Assembly (NCBI GenBank): GCA_902760315.1
Contig: CACWFV010000032.1
Location: 1 to 36,580, forward strand
Source of the DNA: an uncultured Bacteroidales bacterium
Lineage (GTDB): Bacteria; Bacteroidota; Bacteroidia; Bacteroidales; Bacteroidaceae
Length of the DNA stretch: 36,580 bases
Direction of reading: 5' to 3'
This document shows, one piece after another, positions 9,060-17,966 of the stretch. The notes beneath the pieces are model-generated. The model saw only the letters and a list, made by a program, of their open reading frames with translations. It ran no database searches and was not told where the DNA came from. Position 1 is the stretch's first letter. The number at the start of each line of letters is the position of its first letter. The translations under genes and the position numbers were made by a program.

Positions 9060-9644
9060 ATGTATCCAGAAAACGAAATATTCAGAGAGGGACTCGACGA
9101 GTTGGCGGCTCACTACAAAGAGGTGCTGACACTGCTGGGCGAAGACCCAGAGCGCGAGGGACTGCAAAAGACACCCATGCGCGTGGCCAAGGCCATGCAG
9201 GTACTGACACGCGGCTATGAGATGGACGCCCACCAGGTGTTGCGCGACGCGCTCTTTAAGGAAGACTACTCCCAGATGGTCATCGTCAAAGATATCGACT
9301 TCTTCTCGCTCTGCGAACACCACATGCTGCCCTTCTACGGCAAAGTGCACGTGGCCTACATACCCAACGGCTACATTACCGGCCTCAGCAAGATAGCCCG
9401 CGTCGTCGACATCTACAGCCACCGGCTGCAGGTACAGGAGCGCATGACGCTGCAAATCAAGGAGTGCATACAGGAAACGCTCCACCCGCTGGGCGTAATG
9501 GTGGTGGTAGAGGCTCGCCACATGTGCATGCAGATGCGCGGCGTAGAGAAACAGAACAGCATCACTACCACCAGTGACTTCAGCGGAGCCTTCAACCAGG
9601 CCAAGACGCGCCAGGAGTTTATGAACCTGATTCACAACCGATAA
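9060..9644 (+). CDS. folE: GTP cyclohydrolase I
   Basis: Converts GTP to 7,8-dihydroneopterin triphosphate, the first step of folate synthesis (also feeding queuosine-type pathways). 194 aa, typical of the short bacterial form. Zinc ligands are visible as Cys85 and the His of CEHH (85-88) and Cys156 in RHMCMQMRG. The hallmark strings [33 protein letters not shown] and [14 protein letters not shown] are all present. The start codon directly follows the stop of the SPOR gene and there is no separate promoter, so expression follows the tpiA transcript. Confidence 0.98.
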   Translation: MYPENEIFREGLDELAAHYKEVLTLLGEDPEREGLQKTPMRVAKAMQVLTRGYEMDAHQVLRDALFKEDYSQMVIVKDIDFFSLCEHHMLPFYGKVHVAYIPNGYITGLSKIARVVDIYSHRLQVQERMTLQIKECIQETLHPLGVMVVVEARHMCMQMRGVEKQNSITTTSDFSGAFNQAKTRQEFMNLIHNR

Positions 9645-9671
9645 TACAAACCCAAAACACGAATCATTATT

Positions 9672-10250
9672 ATGGACCAGTTTAACAGCGACAAGTACAA
9701 GAAGCAAGGCATTCTCCAAGAGTTCTTTCAAAGTTGCCTCGGAAAAATCGTCATCTTCCTGGGATTCCTCCTCGTTCTTTACGTTTTTGCCATTGTCACC
9801 GTACCCACCAAGGAGATGATGCTTCTCGAGACGTTTGACAACATCCACCAATGTCTGCAAGAGAACGACAGTATCAAGGCCGACGACATTGATGAGACCA
9901 TCCATAATATCTCACGTACCTTCTCCTACACCGACACACTACAGACCAACAAGGAGGTGTACGAGGCTTTCAAGAAGTACAATCGTCTGGAGGTCTATAG
10001 CCACCTGGGATTCCGCACGGTTCACATTTTCAACAATGTCTACCCGCAGGGACGCCGCATCAGCATCGGACTCTTCCAGTACGTCATCTCTACCATCTAC
10101 TATAGCGACATCGTCATCAGCACGGGTGCCACCCGTGGAGAATACAACAAGCGACTCAACGCCCCCATAGAAATTCCGGAAAACGACGAGGACCTGGGCG
10201 ACAATCCCAACGTACAGCCCTACCACTATGAGGGCGACCCGGAGAACTAA
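9672..10250 (+). CDS. Single-pass membrane protein of unknown function
   Basis: 192 aa. A short charged N-terminus (about 22 residues) is followed by one strong TM helix (IVIFLGFLLVLYVFAIVTV, about 26-44). The C-terminal 145 residues are probably extracytoplasmic and carry no motif I recognise, except a run of aromatic and Ile residues (ISIGLFQYVISTIYYSDIVIS) that may be a second amphipathic or membrane segment. The tail is acidic. It lies 27 nt after folE and ends the plus-strand operon before a convergent gene. It is probably a lineage-specific conserved hypothetical. Confidence 0.7.
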   Translation: MDQFNSDKYKKQGILQEFFQSCLGKIVIFLGFLLVLYVFAIVTVPTKEMMLLETFDNIHQCLQENDSIKADDIDETIHNISRTFSYTDTLQTNKEVYEAFKKYNRLEVYSHLGFRTVHIFNNVYPQGRRISIGLFQYVISTIYYSDIVISTGATRGEYNKRLNAPIEIPENDEDLGDNPNVQPYHYEGDPEN

Positions 10251-10303
10251 CCTGGTCGAGCCTCTTACCCCAACAAAGCGGACTGTCCTCCACTCAGAAA
10301 GAC

Positions 10304-10346
10304 AAAAAAAAGCGGAGCGTCTCACTCTTTGGCGAAACGCTCCGCT
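10304..10346 (-). terminator. Rho-independent terminator of the M15 peptidase operon
   Basis: A perfect 10-bp stem, AGCGGAGCGT at 10311-10320 paired with ACGCTCCGCT at 10337-10346, is followed on the minus strand by eight T. It lies 5 nt after the stop of the 10352-11107 gene. On the plus strand the trailing sequence is only weakly T-rich, so it may also act, less well, for the folE operon. Confidence 0.85.
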
Positions 10347-10351
10347 CTATC

Positions 10352-11107
10352 TTACTCACCCTTCAGTTCAAAGTGCTGGAAGTCCTTGCACGACTGCCAA
10401 TCGCCACCCCATTCGAATCCGGCCTCAGTAAACAGCCGGAAGCAGAGGTCGTTGCGGTCTATCTTATAAGGGAACACACCTGTGCGGTCGCAGTACTTTG
10501 CGGCCGTGGCGGGCTGTATAAATCGTGTGCCGTCCTTGCGATCCTTATAGTAGGGATTATACAGCGTATTCACGTCAATGGCAAGTCCACGGGCGTGCTT
10601 CGACAACTTCGTACTGCCTGCAACGACACGGTAGCAGAAGCTGCTGGTATTGTTGGCCCGCATCTGCGTCTCGTCGTCAGCGTCGTAGACGTCGGGCAAC
10701 ACCATGCGCTGGATAGGGTATTTGGCGTCGTACAACTGACGGAAGATGCGCACCACAACATCAGCTATCAGTTTGTTTACCACCATCTCACCAATGTGGA
10801 TCTTCTTGTCGTAGTCCCAATGCAACACACGTATGTGGCGTAAGTCGTCGCGTCCAATATAGGGGTTCTTCTTGTACGTCTTACCCTGCATGCGTTGCCA
10901 CACACCGTCGGGTATGGGCTCGGCTGCAAAACATTTCTCCACGCCACCGTAGAATTTGATGTCGGACATGCTCACAGTCTGACCTGCCTGCCACTGCTGA
11001 AGGGTCTGGACTGTGGCGGCTGGCTGCTGGTCGCCATTAGTCGTCGCATTAGTAGACTGACAACCTACCAATACAGCTGTCAATATCCACAAAATACTCT
11101 TTCTCAC
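10352..11107 (-). CDS. M15-type peptidase lipoprotein (D-Ala-D-Ala carboxypeptidase/extensin-like)
   Basis: 251 aa with lipoprotein signal MRKSILWILTAVLVGCQS (Cys16). The C-terminal half is a peptidase M15 fold. The zinc motif is KHARGLAIDVN (His171 and Asp178), and the last ligand is His245 in DFQHFEL, close to the end as usual. Ser/Lys-rich GSTKLSKH precedes the first ligand. Such enzymes trim peptidoglycan peptides in the periplasm, though the exact bond cut cannot be told. Residues 45-130 are a family-specific N-terminal region. It lies 32 nt downstream of the cupin gene on the same strand and is followed by a strong terminator, so the two are probably cotranscribed. Confidence 0.88.
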   Translation of the reverse strand: MRKSILWILTAVLVGCQSTNATTNGDQQPAATVQTLQQWQAGQTVSMSDIKFYGGVEKCFAAEPIPDGVWQRMQGKTYKKNPYIGRDDLRHIRVLHWDYDKKIHIGEMVVNKLIADVVVRIFRQLYDAKYPIQRMVLPDVYDADDETQMRANNTSSFCYRVVAGSTKLSKHARGLAIDVNTLYNPYYKDRKDGTRFIQPATAAKYCDRTGVFPYKIDRNDLCFRLFTEAGFEWGGDWQSCKDFQHFELKGE

Positions 11108-11139
11108 CGTCTATTCTATTAGAAAAAACTACGCCAGCA

Positions 11140-11607
11140 CTATTCCAGCGGAATCTCCGGGTGCTGCACGGCCAGTTCCTTGCCTTTTTGCGAGAGATAG
11201 AACATATAGAGGATTACGGGTTTCGTGCCACGGTTCTCACCATGGTGGATGGTGTTCACCATCTCTACGACAGCCTCACCCTCGTGGACGGTCTTCTCTT
11301 TGCCGTCCTGACCGATGATGGTCAGTTCGCCCTGTACCAAAATACCATAGTTCATCACGGGATGGTGGTGCCAGCCCAACTTCTGACCTGCCGGGAACAC
11401 GTACTTCACAGCCACCAGTTCCGGACGTCCCTGGAAGTAGTCGGGCAATTCTACACCATCCCAACTCTGGCTGGTACGAATCAGTTCAGTACTTTCCACC
11501 TTTGCCTGAGCTCCATCCTCAGCATGTGCCTCCTTGCAAGAGGTCATTCCGCCTGCCAACGAGATACCGAAAAGGGCGGCAAGCACACATTTCATCACTT
11601 TTTTCAT
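11140..11607 (-). CDS. Cupin-domain lipoprotein
   Basis: 155 aa. Signal peptide ends in a lipobox-like GGMTSC (Cys24), so it is probably a periplasmic or outer-membrane lipoprotein. The rest is a single cupin barrel: motif 1 GWHHHPVMNYGILVQGEL (His80-82, Glu94) and motif 2 GEAVVEMVNTIHHGENRG (His121/122), giving a 3-His/Glu metal site. Its substrate is unknown. Single-domain cupins of this type include small isomerases, dioxygenases and sensors. It is upstream of, and presumably cotranscribed with, the M15 peptidase. No clear TAnnTTTG box lies directly upstream, where the terminator of the tRNA gene is found. Confidence 0.88.
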   Translation of the reverse strand: MKKVMKCVLAALFGISLAGGMTSCKEAHAEDGAQAKVESTELIRTSQSWDGVELPDYFQGRPELVAVKYVFPAGQKLGWHHHPVMNYGILVQGELTIIGQDGKEKTVHEGEAVVEMVNTIHHGENRGTKPVILYMFYLSQKGKELAVQHPEIPLE

Positions 11608-11632
11608 TGCTTATAAGTATTAAATAAATAAA

Positions 11633-11669
11633 AATAGTCAAGGGTTTGTTTTCCGACCTCTTGACTATT
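11633..11669 (-). terminator. Terminator of tRNA-Pro
   Basis: Perfect 10-bp inverted repeat AATAGTCAAG / CTTGACTATT, starting 8 nt after the tRNA 3' end on the minus strand and followed by TTTTATTTATTT. It separates the tRNA from the cupin gene, though partial read-through could supply cupin transcripts. Confidence 0.8.
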
Positions 11670-11677
11670 CTTTTCAG

Positions 11678-11750
11678 TCGGGATTACTGGACTCGAACCA
11701 GCGACCTCGCGCCCCCCAGACGTGTGCGCTACCAACTGCGCTAAATCCCG
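11678..11750 (-). tRNA. tRNA-Pro(GGG)
   Basis: 73 nt including the discriminator A, folding as a standard cloverleaf: acceptor CGGGATT/AATCCCG, D-arm GCGC-AGTTGGTA-GCGC, anticodon loop CTGGGGG (anticodon GGG, Pro) and T-arm with TTCGAGT. The CCA end is not encoded, as the sequence after the discriminator reads CTGAA. The anticodon stem pairs CACGT with GCGCG, which includes an A28-C42 mismatch and a U-G pair next to the loop. Promoter and terminator flank it, so it is a single-gene transcription unit. Confidence 0.93.
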
Positions 11751-11773
11751 ATCGTTTTGCTTAATTGCGGGTG

Positions 11774-11805
11774 CAAAGGTACGGAGTTTTTTTGAAACAT
11801 GCAAA
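11774..11805 (-). promoter_or_regulatory. Promoter of tRNA-Pro
   Basis: Minus strand: TTTG (11802-11805), 20 bp, TACCTTTG (11774-11781). This is a full match to the Bacteroidetes sigma-ABfr-type promoter, with predicted start about 18 nt before the mature tRNA 5' end. Confidence 0.8.
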
Positions 11806-11841
11806 TTTTCCACATACTTTTTACTAAAATAATGTTATTTC

Positions 11842-11873
11842 CTTGGTCAATCGCTCAATAATTCGTACCTTTG
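11842..11873 (+). promoter_or_regulatory. Promoter of aroA
   Basis: CTTG (11842-11845), 20 bp, TACCTTTG (11866-11873), about 37 nt upstream of the aroA ATG. It is divergent from the tRNA-Pro promoter, with 36 bp between the two -33 elements. Confidence 0.75.
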
Positions 11874-11910
11874 AACGTTATTACACATAAATATATATAG
11901 CAATCAACAC

Positions 11911-13167
11911 ATGCAATACGAGATAACAGCCCCAAAATCTCTGAACATGACCGTAAAACTGCCGGCATCAAAGAGTATTTCGAACCGTGCTCTGATTATC
12001 AACGCACTGGCCGACAACGACTCACTGCCTGAGAACCTCTCTGACTGTGACGACACGGAGGTCATCGTCCAGGCACTGAAAGAAGCCCCCTATGAGATTA
12101 ACATCAAGGCGGCAGGAACGGCCATGCGCTTCATGACGGCATATCTGTCCACCCGCCTCAATGAGGAGCACGTGCTGACAGGCACTGAGCGCATGAAGCA
12201 TCGCCCCATCCACATTCTGGTGGATGCCCTGCGGTTGTTGGGTGCCGACATTGAATATATGGGTGAGGAAGGCTTTCCACCACTACTCATCAAAGGGCGC
12301 AAGCTAGCCGGTGGCCGGCTGGAAGTGCCCGGCAACGTCAGTTCACAGTTCATATCAGCCCTGTTGCTGATAGGACCCTGTCTGAGCAATGGGTTGTCGC
12401 TACGACTAACAGGCGACATCATTTCACGTCCCTATATAGACCTGACACTATGGATGATGCGAGAGTTTGGTGCCAATGCTGACTGGAGTGCCTTCGACAC
12501 CATCACCGTGACTGGCACGCCCTACCGCCAGCGCAGCTACTATATCGAAAACGACTGGAGCGCAGCCTCCTACTGGTACGAGATGATGGCACTCACCCGC
12601 CAAGAAGATGCCGAGATACGGTTGGAAGGACTGATGGACGGTTCGAAACAGGGCGATAGCAGCGTACGTTACATTTTCAGTCTATTGGGAGTGAAGACCA
12701 CCTTTGCCACCACCCAGGAAGGCGTACCCACCACTGTAACGCTGAGCCATAGCGGGCGATGCGTGCCCCGACTGGAGTATGACTTTGTCAACTCCCCGGA
12801 CTTGGCACAGACGTTTGTAGTGTGCTGTTGCATGCTGGGGGTCCCTTTCCATTTCCACGGACTGTCTACGCTGAAGATTAAGGAGACCGACCGCATAGAG
12901 GCACTGAAAACCGAAGCCCGCAAACTGGGATTCGTCATTCACGACAAGAACAATAGCGAACTCATTTGGGACGGTGAGCGCTGTGAGCCCCAAGCAGAAG
13001 TAGCCATCGACACCTACGAAGACCACCGCATGGCGCTGGCATTTGCTCCGGCAGTATTCAGGCTGAACCACCTGCTCATCAACAATCCAGCCGTGGTCAG
13101 CAAGTCATACCCACAGTTCTGGAATGATCTCAGAACTGCAGGATTTCAAGTGAAAAGTGAAGAGTAA
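11911..13167 (+). CDS. aroA: 3-phosphoshikimate 1-carboxyvinyltransferase (EPSP synthase)
   Basis: Transfers the enolpyruvyl group of PEP to shikimate 3-phosphate, the sixth step of the shikimate pathway to chorismate. 418 aa. Recognised by LPASKSISNRALI (Lys21, Ser22, Arg26 bind substrate), GTAMRFMTAYL (the family LGNAGTAMRPLTA loop in a Bacteroidetes form), VPGNVSSQFISALLL, KETDRIEALKTEARKLG and DHRMALAFAPA near the end. The start MQYEITAPKS fits the family and a promoter lies 37 nt upstream. The next gene starts 3 nt after this stop codon, so the porW-like gene is cotranscribed. Confidence 0.97.
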   Translation: MQYEITAPKSLNMTVKLPASKSISNRALIINALADNDSLPENLSDCDDTEVIVQALKEAPYEINIKAAGTAMRFMTAYLSTRLNEEHVLTGTERMKHRPIHILVDALRLLGADIEYMGEEGFPPLLIKGRKLAGGRLEVPGNVSSQFISALLLIGPCLSNGLSLRLTGDIISRPYIDLTLWMMREFGANADWSAFDTITVTGTPYRQRSYYIENDWSAASYWYEMMALTRQEDAEIRLEGLMDGSKQGDSSVRYIFSLLGVKTTFATTQEGVPTTVTLSHSGRCVPRLEYDFVNSPDLAQTFVVCCCMLGVPFHFHGLSTLKIKETDRIEALKTEARKLGFVIHDKNNSELIWDGERCEPQAEVAIDTYEDHRMALAFAPAVFRLNHLLINNPAVVSKSYPQFWNDLRTAGFQVKSEE

Positions 13168-13170
13168 GCC

Positions 13171-16100
13171 ATGCAATTCCTGCTGATAGTCACCATATCG
13201 CTTGTCGTTTTAGGCATCATAGCAGCTGTCGCCTCCATCGGCAGCACAGACGAGCCTATCCATCAGGCTGACGACGGTTGTGCATCGTGCAGCAGCAGAA
13301 GCGACTGCAAATTGGCCGACATTGTTGACAAGAGCAAGAAGGCTTGCCACCTGCTCATCATTGCCACTTTGCTTGTCTCCTGTTCAACAAAGCACAACAC
13401 GGCACGCAGCCGTTTCTGGCAATCGTTTACGGCTCGTTACAACACCTACTACAATGGTTCGCAGGCCTTCATAGACGGCAACCTGGAAAAAGAAAACGGC
13501 AACAAAGACAACTGCACGGAACTGATACCCCTCTACCCCGTAGCCAACAAGCAAAGTCGGGAGTTGGGAAAAGGCAACTATGAGCGTGCCATCGAGAAAG
13601 CCGAAAAAGTTATCAAGTTACACAGTATCAAGACACGTCCCGAATGGAACAAGAGTCGGCGCAAGACCGCCAAGGACATTGAATGGCTGAACCGCCGTGA
13701 GTACAACCCCTTCCTATGGCATGCTTGGCTACTGCTGGGCAAGTCGCAGTTCCAGCAAGGCCTCTTCGAGGAGGCCGCCGCTACCTTTTCTTATATGTCG
13801 CGTCTCTACCAGACACAGCCGGCCATCTATGGCATTGCCCGCGCTTGGCAAGCCAAAAGCTATACCGAGCTTGACTGGCTCTACGATGCGGAAGATGTCA
13901 TCGCCAAACAGCACCGCGACAGTATACACTACCGAGCACAGAAAGACTGGGACTACACGCTGGCCAACTATCACATGCGTGCCGGCCACTACCAAGACGC
14001 CCTGTCCTACCTGCGCAAGGTCATCAAGCACGAAAGACGCCGCAAGCAGAAAGCCCGCGAGTGGTTTCTCATGGGGCAGATACAGACACTATTGGGACAA
14101 AAAGAGCAAGCCTACCAGTCGTACAAGCATGTCATACGACTGAATCCGCCCTACGAGCTGGAATTCAACGCACGCATAGCCCAGACCGAGGTAATGCCGT
14201 CCACCGATGTCAAGGGCAAGATCAGCAAGCTGAAGCGCATGGCGCGTTCGGACAACAACAAGGAATACTTGGACCAGGTGTATTACGCCATAGGCAACGT
14301 CTACCTGACCCAGCGCGACACTCTCCGCGCCATCGAAGCCTACGAGGAGGGCAACAAGAAGTCTGTGCGCAACGGCATTGAGAAAGGCGTCTTGCTGCTG
14401 ACGCTGGGTAACATCTATTGGGACAAGGAGAAATATGCTGACGCCCAGCGCTGCTACGGCGAAGCTATCGGTCTGCTAGACAAAGACCGCAAAGACTATG
14501 AACAGCTGGCCTACCGCTCACAAGTGCTGGACGAGCTAGCTCCGCACACCAGCGCCGTGGAGTTGCAAGACTCGTTGCAACGACTGGCCCTCATGACCGA
14601 AGCCCAGCGCAACAAGATTATAGACCAGATTATTGCCGACCTTATTAAAAAGGAGAAGGAAGAGCGACGCGCCCAAGAAGAAGCAGAGGCAGAAAAAATA
14701 TTGCAGCAAGAAGAGGCCAAAAACGGAGCCGCTAACAACCGGCTCAGAGCCAACAACCAACAGCCGGCGGCCAACGCTCAGACCCGACAGTCAGGACAGT
14801 CAGGACAGTGGTACTTCTATAATCCACAAGCCGTCAGTCAGGGTAAACAGACCTTCCAACGCCAATGGGGTAAGCGCGAAAACCAGGACCACTGGCAGCG
14901 TCTCAACCAAACGGTGGTCAACCTGCAGATGGACCAGGCTAATCAGACAGAAAACACAGAGAGTCAGGAGATGGCAGACTCCCTGCAGACTGCCACGGCA
15001 GCTAACGACAGCATAGCCGGTGGACAACAGCAGGAGGAAGCGCCTGCTGACAGCGCGGCCAACGACCCACACAAGCGGGAATATTACCTGGCGCAGATAC
15101 CCTTCACCGAAGAGCAGCGTGCCGAGAGCAACAACCTCATCAAGGATGGCCTGTTCCACGCCGGCATCATCTTCAAAGACAAGCTGGACAACCTACGGCT
15201 GAGCGAGAAGTCGCTTAAGCGACTGACCACCCAATACGCCGACTACGAGCACAACGACGAAGCGTGGTATCACCTCTTCCTGCTCTACTCGCGACTGGGG
15301 CGCACCACCGAGGCCAACCACTGTCTGGCCATGCTGCAAAGCAACTTTCCTGAGAGCGACTGGACCACCCTGCTGTCCGACCCCTACTTTGCCGAGAACC
15401 AGCGCTTCGGTGTACACATCGAAGACTCCATCTACGCGGCCACCTATGAAGCGTTCAAGGCCGACCGCCACGCCGAGGTAAAAGCCAACGGAGAGATATC
15501 AGCGACACGCTTCCCCCTGGGCCAGCACCGTCCGAAGTTTCTGTTCATCGAGGGTCTCAGTCTGCTCAACGAGGGGCAGTCGCAGGCCTGCATAGATCGC
15601 CTGAAGCAGGTGGTGGAGCAGTACCCGCAGAGTGAGGTCAGCGAAATGGCGGGCATGATTATCCGCGGTGTACAGCAAGGTCGCACGCTGCATGGTGGCA
15701 AATTCGACATTGGCGACGTGTGGTCACGCCGTGCCGTCGACCTGGCTGCCGACTCCACCCGCAACGACACGCTGGTCTTGGAGCGCAACACTAACTATGT
15801 CTTCATGTTGGTCTACCAACCAGACTCAGTGAACCACAACCAGCTACTCTACGAGATGGCTAAGTACAACTTCTCTAACTTCATGGTGCGCAACTTCGAC
15901 ATCACCGTCGAGCAGGACGATTACGGACTGGTACGCATGATTATCAGCGGATTCCTCAACTACGACGAAGCCCGCCAGTATGCCCGCCAGCTGTATGGCA
16001 ACCAGACCATGGCCGATATGCTGCATCCCTGTCGCAGCCTCATCATCAGCGAACAGAATCTGCCGCTATTGGGCAACACCTATAGCTATCGCGACTATGA

Positions 16101-16329
16101 GCTATTCTTCGAGCAAGAGTTGGAGCCACTGGAGATAGCCCCAGAGCCACTGCTTGACGAACCAGAGACCATCGTCACTGAAGAGGACGAGGACTCTGAG
16201 GACGGAGAAGAGTCCTCAGAAGCGCAACCGTCGACCAACACGCAAGCCCCAGACGACCCGCTGTTTGACGATGCTCCCCAACAGCAGAGCAGCGGCTACA
16301 TGGAGTTTGACGACGACTTCTGGCGCTAA
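13171..16329 (+). CDS. porW: PorW/SprE-like TPR lipoprotein with an N-terminal membrane-peptide fusion
   Basis: 1052-aa TPR protein. From residue 71 on it resembles the type IX secretion lipoprotein PorW/SprE: a lipobox (LLIIATLLVSC, Cys71), SRFWQSFTARYNTYYNGSQAF, several TPR units between about 130 and 470 (WLLLGKSQFQQGLFEEAAATF, YAIGNVYLTQRDTLRAIEAY), a Glu/Arg/Gln-rich linker (about 490-650), a second TPR block and an acidic tail. Residues 1-57 look like a different protein: one TM helix (LLIVTISLVVLGIIAAVASI), then CASCSSRSDCKLADI, as in the small Cys-rich membrane peptide often encoded before this lipoprotein. The two are fused in frame. A TTG at 13312 (codon 48) could be a separate start giving a normal K-rich lipoprotein signal. 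The porX gene follows. The role in secretion is inferred from family and neighbour. Confidence 0.8.
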   Translation: MQFLLIVTISLVVLGIIAAVASIGSTDEPIHQADDGCASCSSRSDCKLADIVDKSKKACHLLIIATLLVSCSTKHNTARSRFWQSFTARYNTYYNGSQAFIDGNLEKENGNKDNCTELIPLYPVANKQSRELGKGNYERAIEKAEKVIKLHSIKTRPEWNKSRRKTAKDIEWLNRREYNPFLWHAWLLLGKSQFQQGLFEEAAATFSYMSRLYQTQPAIYGIARAWQAKSYTELDWLYDAEDVIAKQHRDSIHYRAQKDWDYTLANYHMRAGHYQDALSYLRKVIKHERRRKQKAREWFLMGQIQTLLGQKEQAYQSYKHVIRLNPPYELEFNARIAQTEVMPSTDVKGKISKLKRMARSDNNKEYLDQVYYAIGNVYLTQRDTLRAIEAYEEGNKKSVRNGIEKGVLLLTLGNIYWDKEKYADAQRCYGEAIGLLDKDRKDYEQLAYRSQVLDELAPHTSAVELQDSLQRLALMTEAQRNKIIDQIIADLIKKEKEERRAQEEAEAEKILQQEEAKNGAANNRLRANNQQPAANAQTRQSGQSGQWYFYNPQAVSQGKQTFQRQWGKRENQDHWQRLNQTVVNLQMDQANQTENTESQEMADSLQTATAANDSIAGGQQQEEAPADSAANDPHKREYYLAQIPFTEEQRAESNNLIKDGLFHAGIIFKDKLDNLRLSEKSLKRLTTQYADYEHNDEAWYHLFLLYSRLGRTTEANHCLAMLQSNFPESDWTTLLSDPYFAENQRFGVHIEDSIYAATYEAFKADRHAEVKANGEISATRFPLGQHRPKFLFIEGLSLLNEGQSQACIDRLKQVVEQYPQSEVSEMAGMIIRGVQQGRTLHGGKFDIGDVWSRRAVDLAADSTRNDTLVLERNTNYVFMLVYQPDSVNHNQLLYEMAKYNFSNFMVRNFDITVEQDDYGLVRMIISGFLNYDEARQYARQLYGNQTMADMLHPCRSLIISEQNLPLLGNTYSYRDYELFFEQELEPLEIAPEPLLDEPETIVTEEDEDSEDGEESSEAQPSTNTQAPDDPLFDDAPQQQSSGYMEFDDDFWR

Positions 16330-16331
16330 GG

Positions 16332-16363
16332 TACCGAAATACCGGAATACCGGAATAACGAAA
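16332..16363 (+). repeat. 8-bp tandem repeat between porW and porX
   Basis: Four 8-bp units: TACCGAAA, TACCGGAA, TACCGGAA, TAACGAAA. They are followed by A9-C-A7 leading to the porX ATG at 16380. The A-rich run is the likely ribosome attachment region. Copy number of the 8-bp unit could vary and alter spacing. Confidence 0.7.
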
Positions 16364-16379
16364 AAAAAACAAAAAAACA

Positions 16380-17927
16380 ATGACCAACGGACTATTGCTT
16401 TGGGCCGACGACGAGATGGAACTGCTACGCGCCCACCTGCTCTTTTTAGAGAAAAAAGGTTATGAGGTGGTGACGGTGACCAATGGCACCGACGCCATTG
16501 AGGAGTGCAAGAAGCGTACCTTCGACCTGGTATTATTGGACGAGATGATGCCTGGCCTCAGCGGACTGGAAACCCTTCAGCGCATCAAGGAGATGGCGCC
16601 GCAGGTTCCTGTCGTCATGGTCACCAAGAGCGAAGAGGAGGACATTATGAACCAGGCCATCGGCCAACAGATAGCCGACTACCTCATCAAGCCCGTCAAC
16701 CCCAACCAGATATTGCTGACGCTGAAGAAGAACATCCACCGCCGGGAAATCGTCACCGAGACCGTGCAGAGCAACTACCAACAGCAGTTCCAGCAACTCT
16801 CCATGCAGATTATGGACTGTCGCTCGTGGCAAGACTGGACCGGCGTCTACAAGCGGCTGGTACGCTGGGAACTGGAACTCAGCGCTACCGACTCACAGAT
16901 GACTGAGATGCTGGAGATGCAGAAACAGGAGGCCAACCACGGCTTTGCCAAGTTCATCAAGCAGAACTACATGGAGTGGATGTGCGGCGAGGAGCACCCC
17001 ATGCTGTCTAACGAGTTGTTCAAGACCAAGGTATTCCCCCAGCTCAACGAAGGTGAGAAGGTGTTTCTCATCGTCCTCGACAACTTCCGCTACGACCAGT
17101 GGAAAATGCTGGAGCGCGAGATTGGTGAACTCTTCGACATCGACGAGGACGTCTATTGCAGCATTCTGCCCACGGCCACCCAGTACGCCCGCAACGCCAT
17201 CTTCTCCGGACTCATGCCGGAACAGATAGCACGGATGTTTCCCGACCTGTGGGTTGACGAGGACGAGGAGGAGGGCAAGAACCTCAACGAGGAGCCACTC
17301 ATACAAACCCAACTGGACCGCTACCGCCGTCACAACAGTTTCTCATACCACAAGATCAACACGTCGCAGGAAGCCGACCGGTTGCTGCAACAGTTGAACA
17401 CGCTGGAGCGGAACGACCTCAACGTCGTTGTTTTCAACTTCATCGACATGCTCAGCCACGCTCGCACCGAGTCAAAGATGGTGCGCGAACTGGCCAACAA
17501 CGAGTCAGCCTATCGCAGCATCACGCTCTCCTGGTTTCGCCACTCAGCCATGGCCGATCTCTTCCGCCAATTGGCACAGAGCGACTACCGCATTCTCATC
17601 ACTACCGACCACGGCAGCATACGCACCAACACGCCGGTGAAAATCATTGGCGACCGCAACACCAATACCAACTTGCGCTACAAACTGGGCAAGAATCTCG
17701 CCTACGACTCCAAGGACCTCTTTGTCGTCAAGGACCCACAGAAGGCTCACCTGCCCGCCCCCAACTTATCGACGAGCTACGTCTTTGCCACGGGCGACGC
17801 CTTCTTTGCCTACCCCAACAACTACAACTACTACGTCTCCTACTATCGCAACACCTTCCAGCACGGGGGCATCTCCATGGAGGAGATGATTATACCCATC
17901 ATCTCGCTGAAAGGGAAAAAGAGATAA
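16380..17927 (+). CDS. porX: PorX: response regulator fused to a PglZ/alkaline-phosphatase-like domain
   Basis: 515 aa. Residues 1-120 are a receiver domain: acidic pocket Asp10-Asp11, phospho-acceptor Asp54 (LVLLDEMMPGL), Thr82 (VMVTKSE) and Lys104 (YLIKPVNP). A helical linker (about 120-200) leads to a PglZ domain of the alkaline-phosphatase superfamily, with metal-ligand-like strings VLDNFRYDQW (about 237-246), LPTATQYARNAIFSG and ITTDHGSIR. This architecture is that of PorX, the regulator of the type IX secretion system in Porphyromonas and relatives, where the PglZ domain is reported to hydrolyse oligonucleotides. It sits directly after the PorW-like gene, which supports both calls. The cognate kinase PorY is not in the window. 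Confidence 0.92.
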   Translation: MTNGLLLWADDEMELLRAHLLFLEKKGYEVVTVTNGTDAIEECKKRTFDLVLLDEMMPGLSGLETLQRIKEMAPQVPVVMVTKSEEEDIMNQAIGQQIADYLIKPVNPNQILLTLKKNIHRREIVTETVQSNYQQQFQQLSMQIMDCRSWQDWTGVYKRLVRWELELSATDSQMTEMLEMQKQEANHGFAKFIKQNYMEWMCGEEHPMLSNELFKTKVFPQLNEGEKVFLIVLDNFRYDQWKMLEREIGELFDIDEDVYCSILPTATQYARNAIFSGLMPEQIARMFPDLWVDEDEEEGKNLNEEPLIQTQLDRYRRHNSFSYHKINTSQEADRLLQQLNTLERNDLNVVVFNFIDMLSHARTESKMVRELANNESAYRSITLSWFRHSAMADLFRQLAQSDYRILITTDHGSIRTNTPVKIIGDRNTNTNLRYKLGKNLAYDSKDLFVVKDPQKAHLPAPNLSTSYVFATGDAFFAYPNNYNYYVSYYRNTFQHGGISMEEMIIPIISLKGKKR

Positions 17928-17966
17928 GTGAGATATACCATATTAAATAGGAATAAAAGACAAGCA

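Noticed and set aside
11604-11813. 69-codon minus-strand frame over tRNA-Pro
   Set aside because: It spans the tRNA and its terminator, so it is a chance frame through a structural RNA gene.
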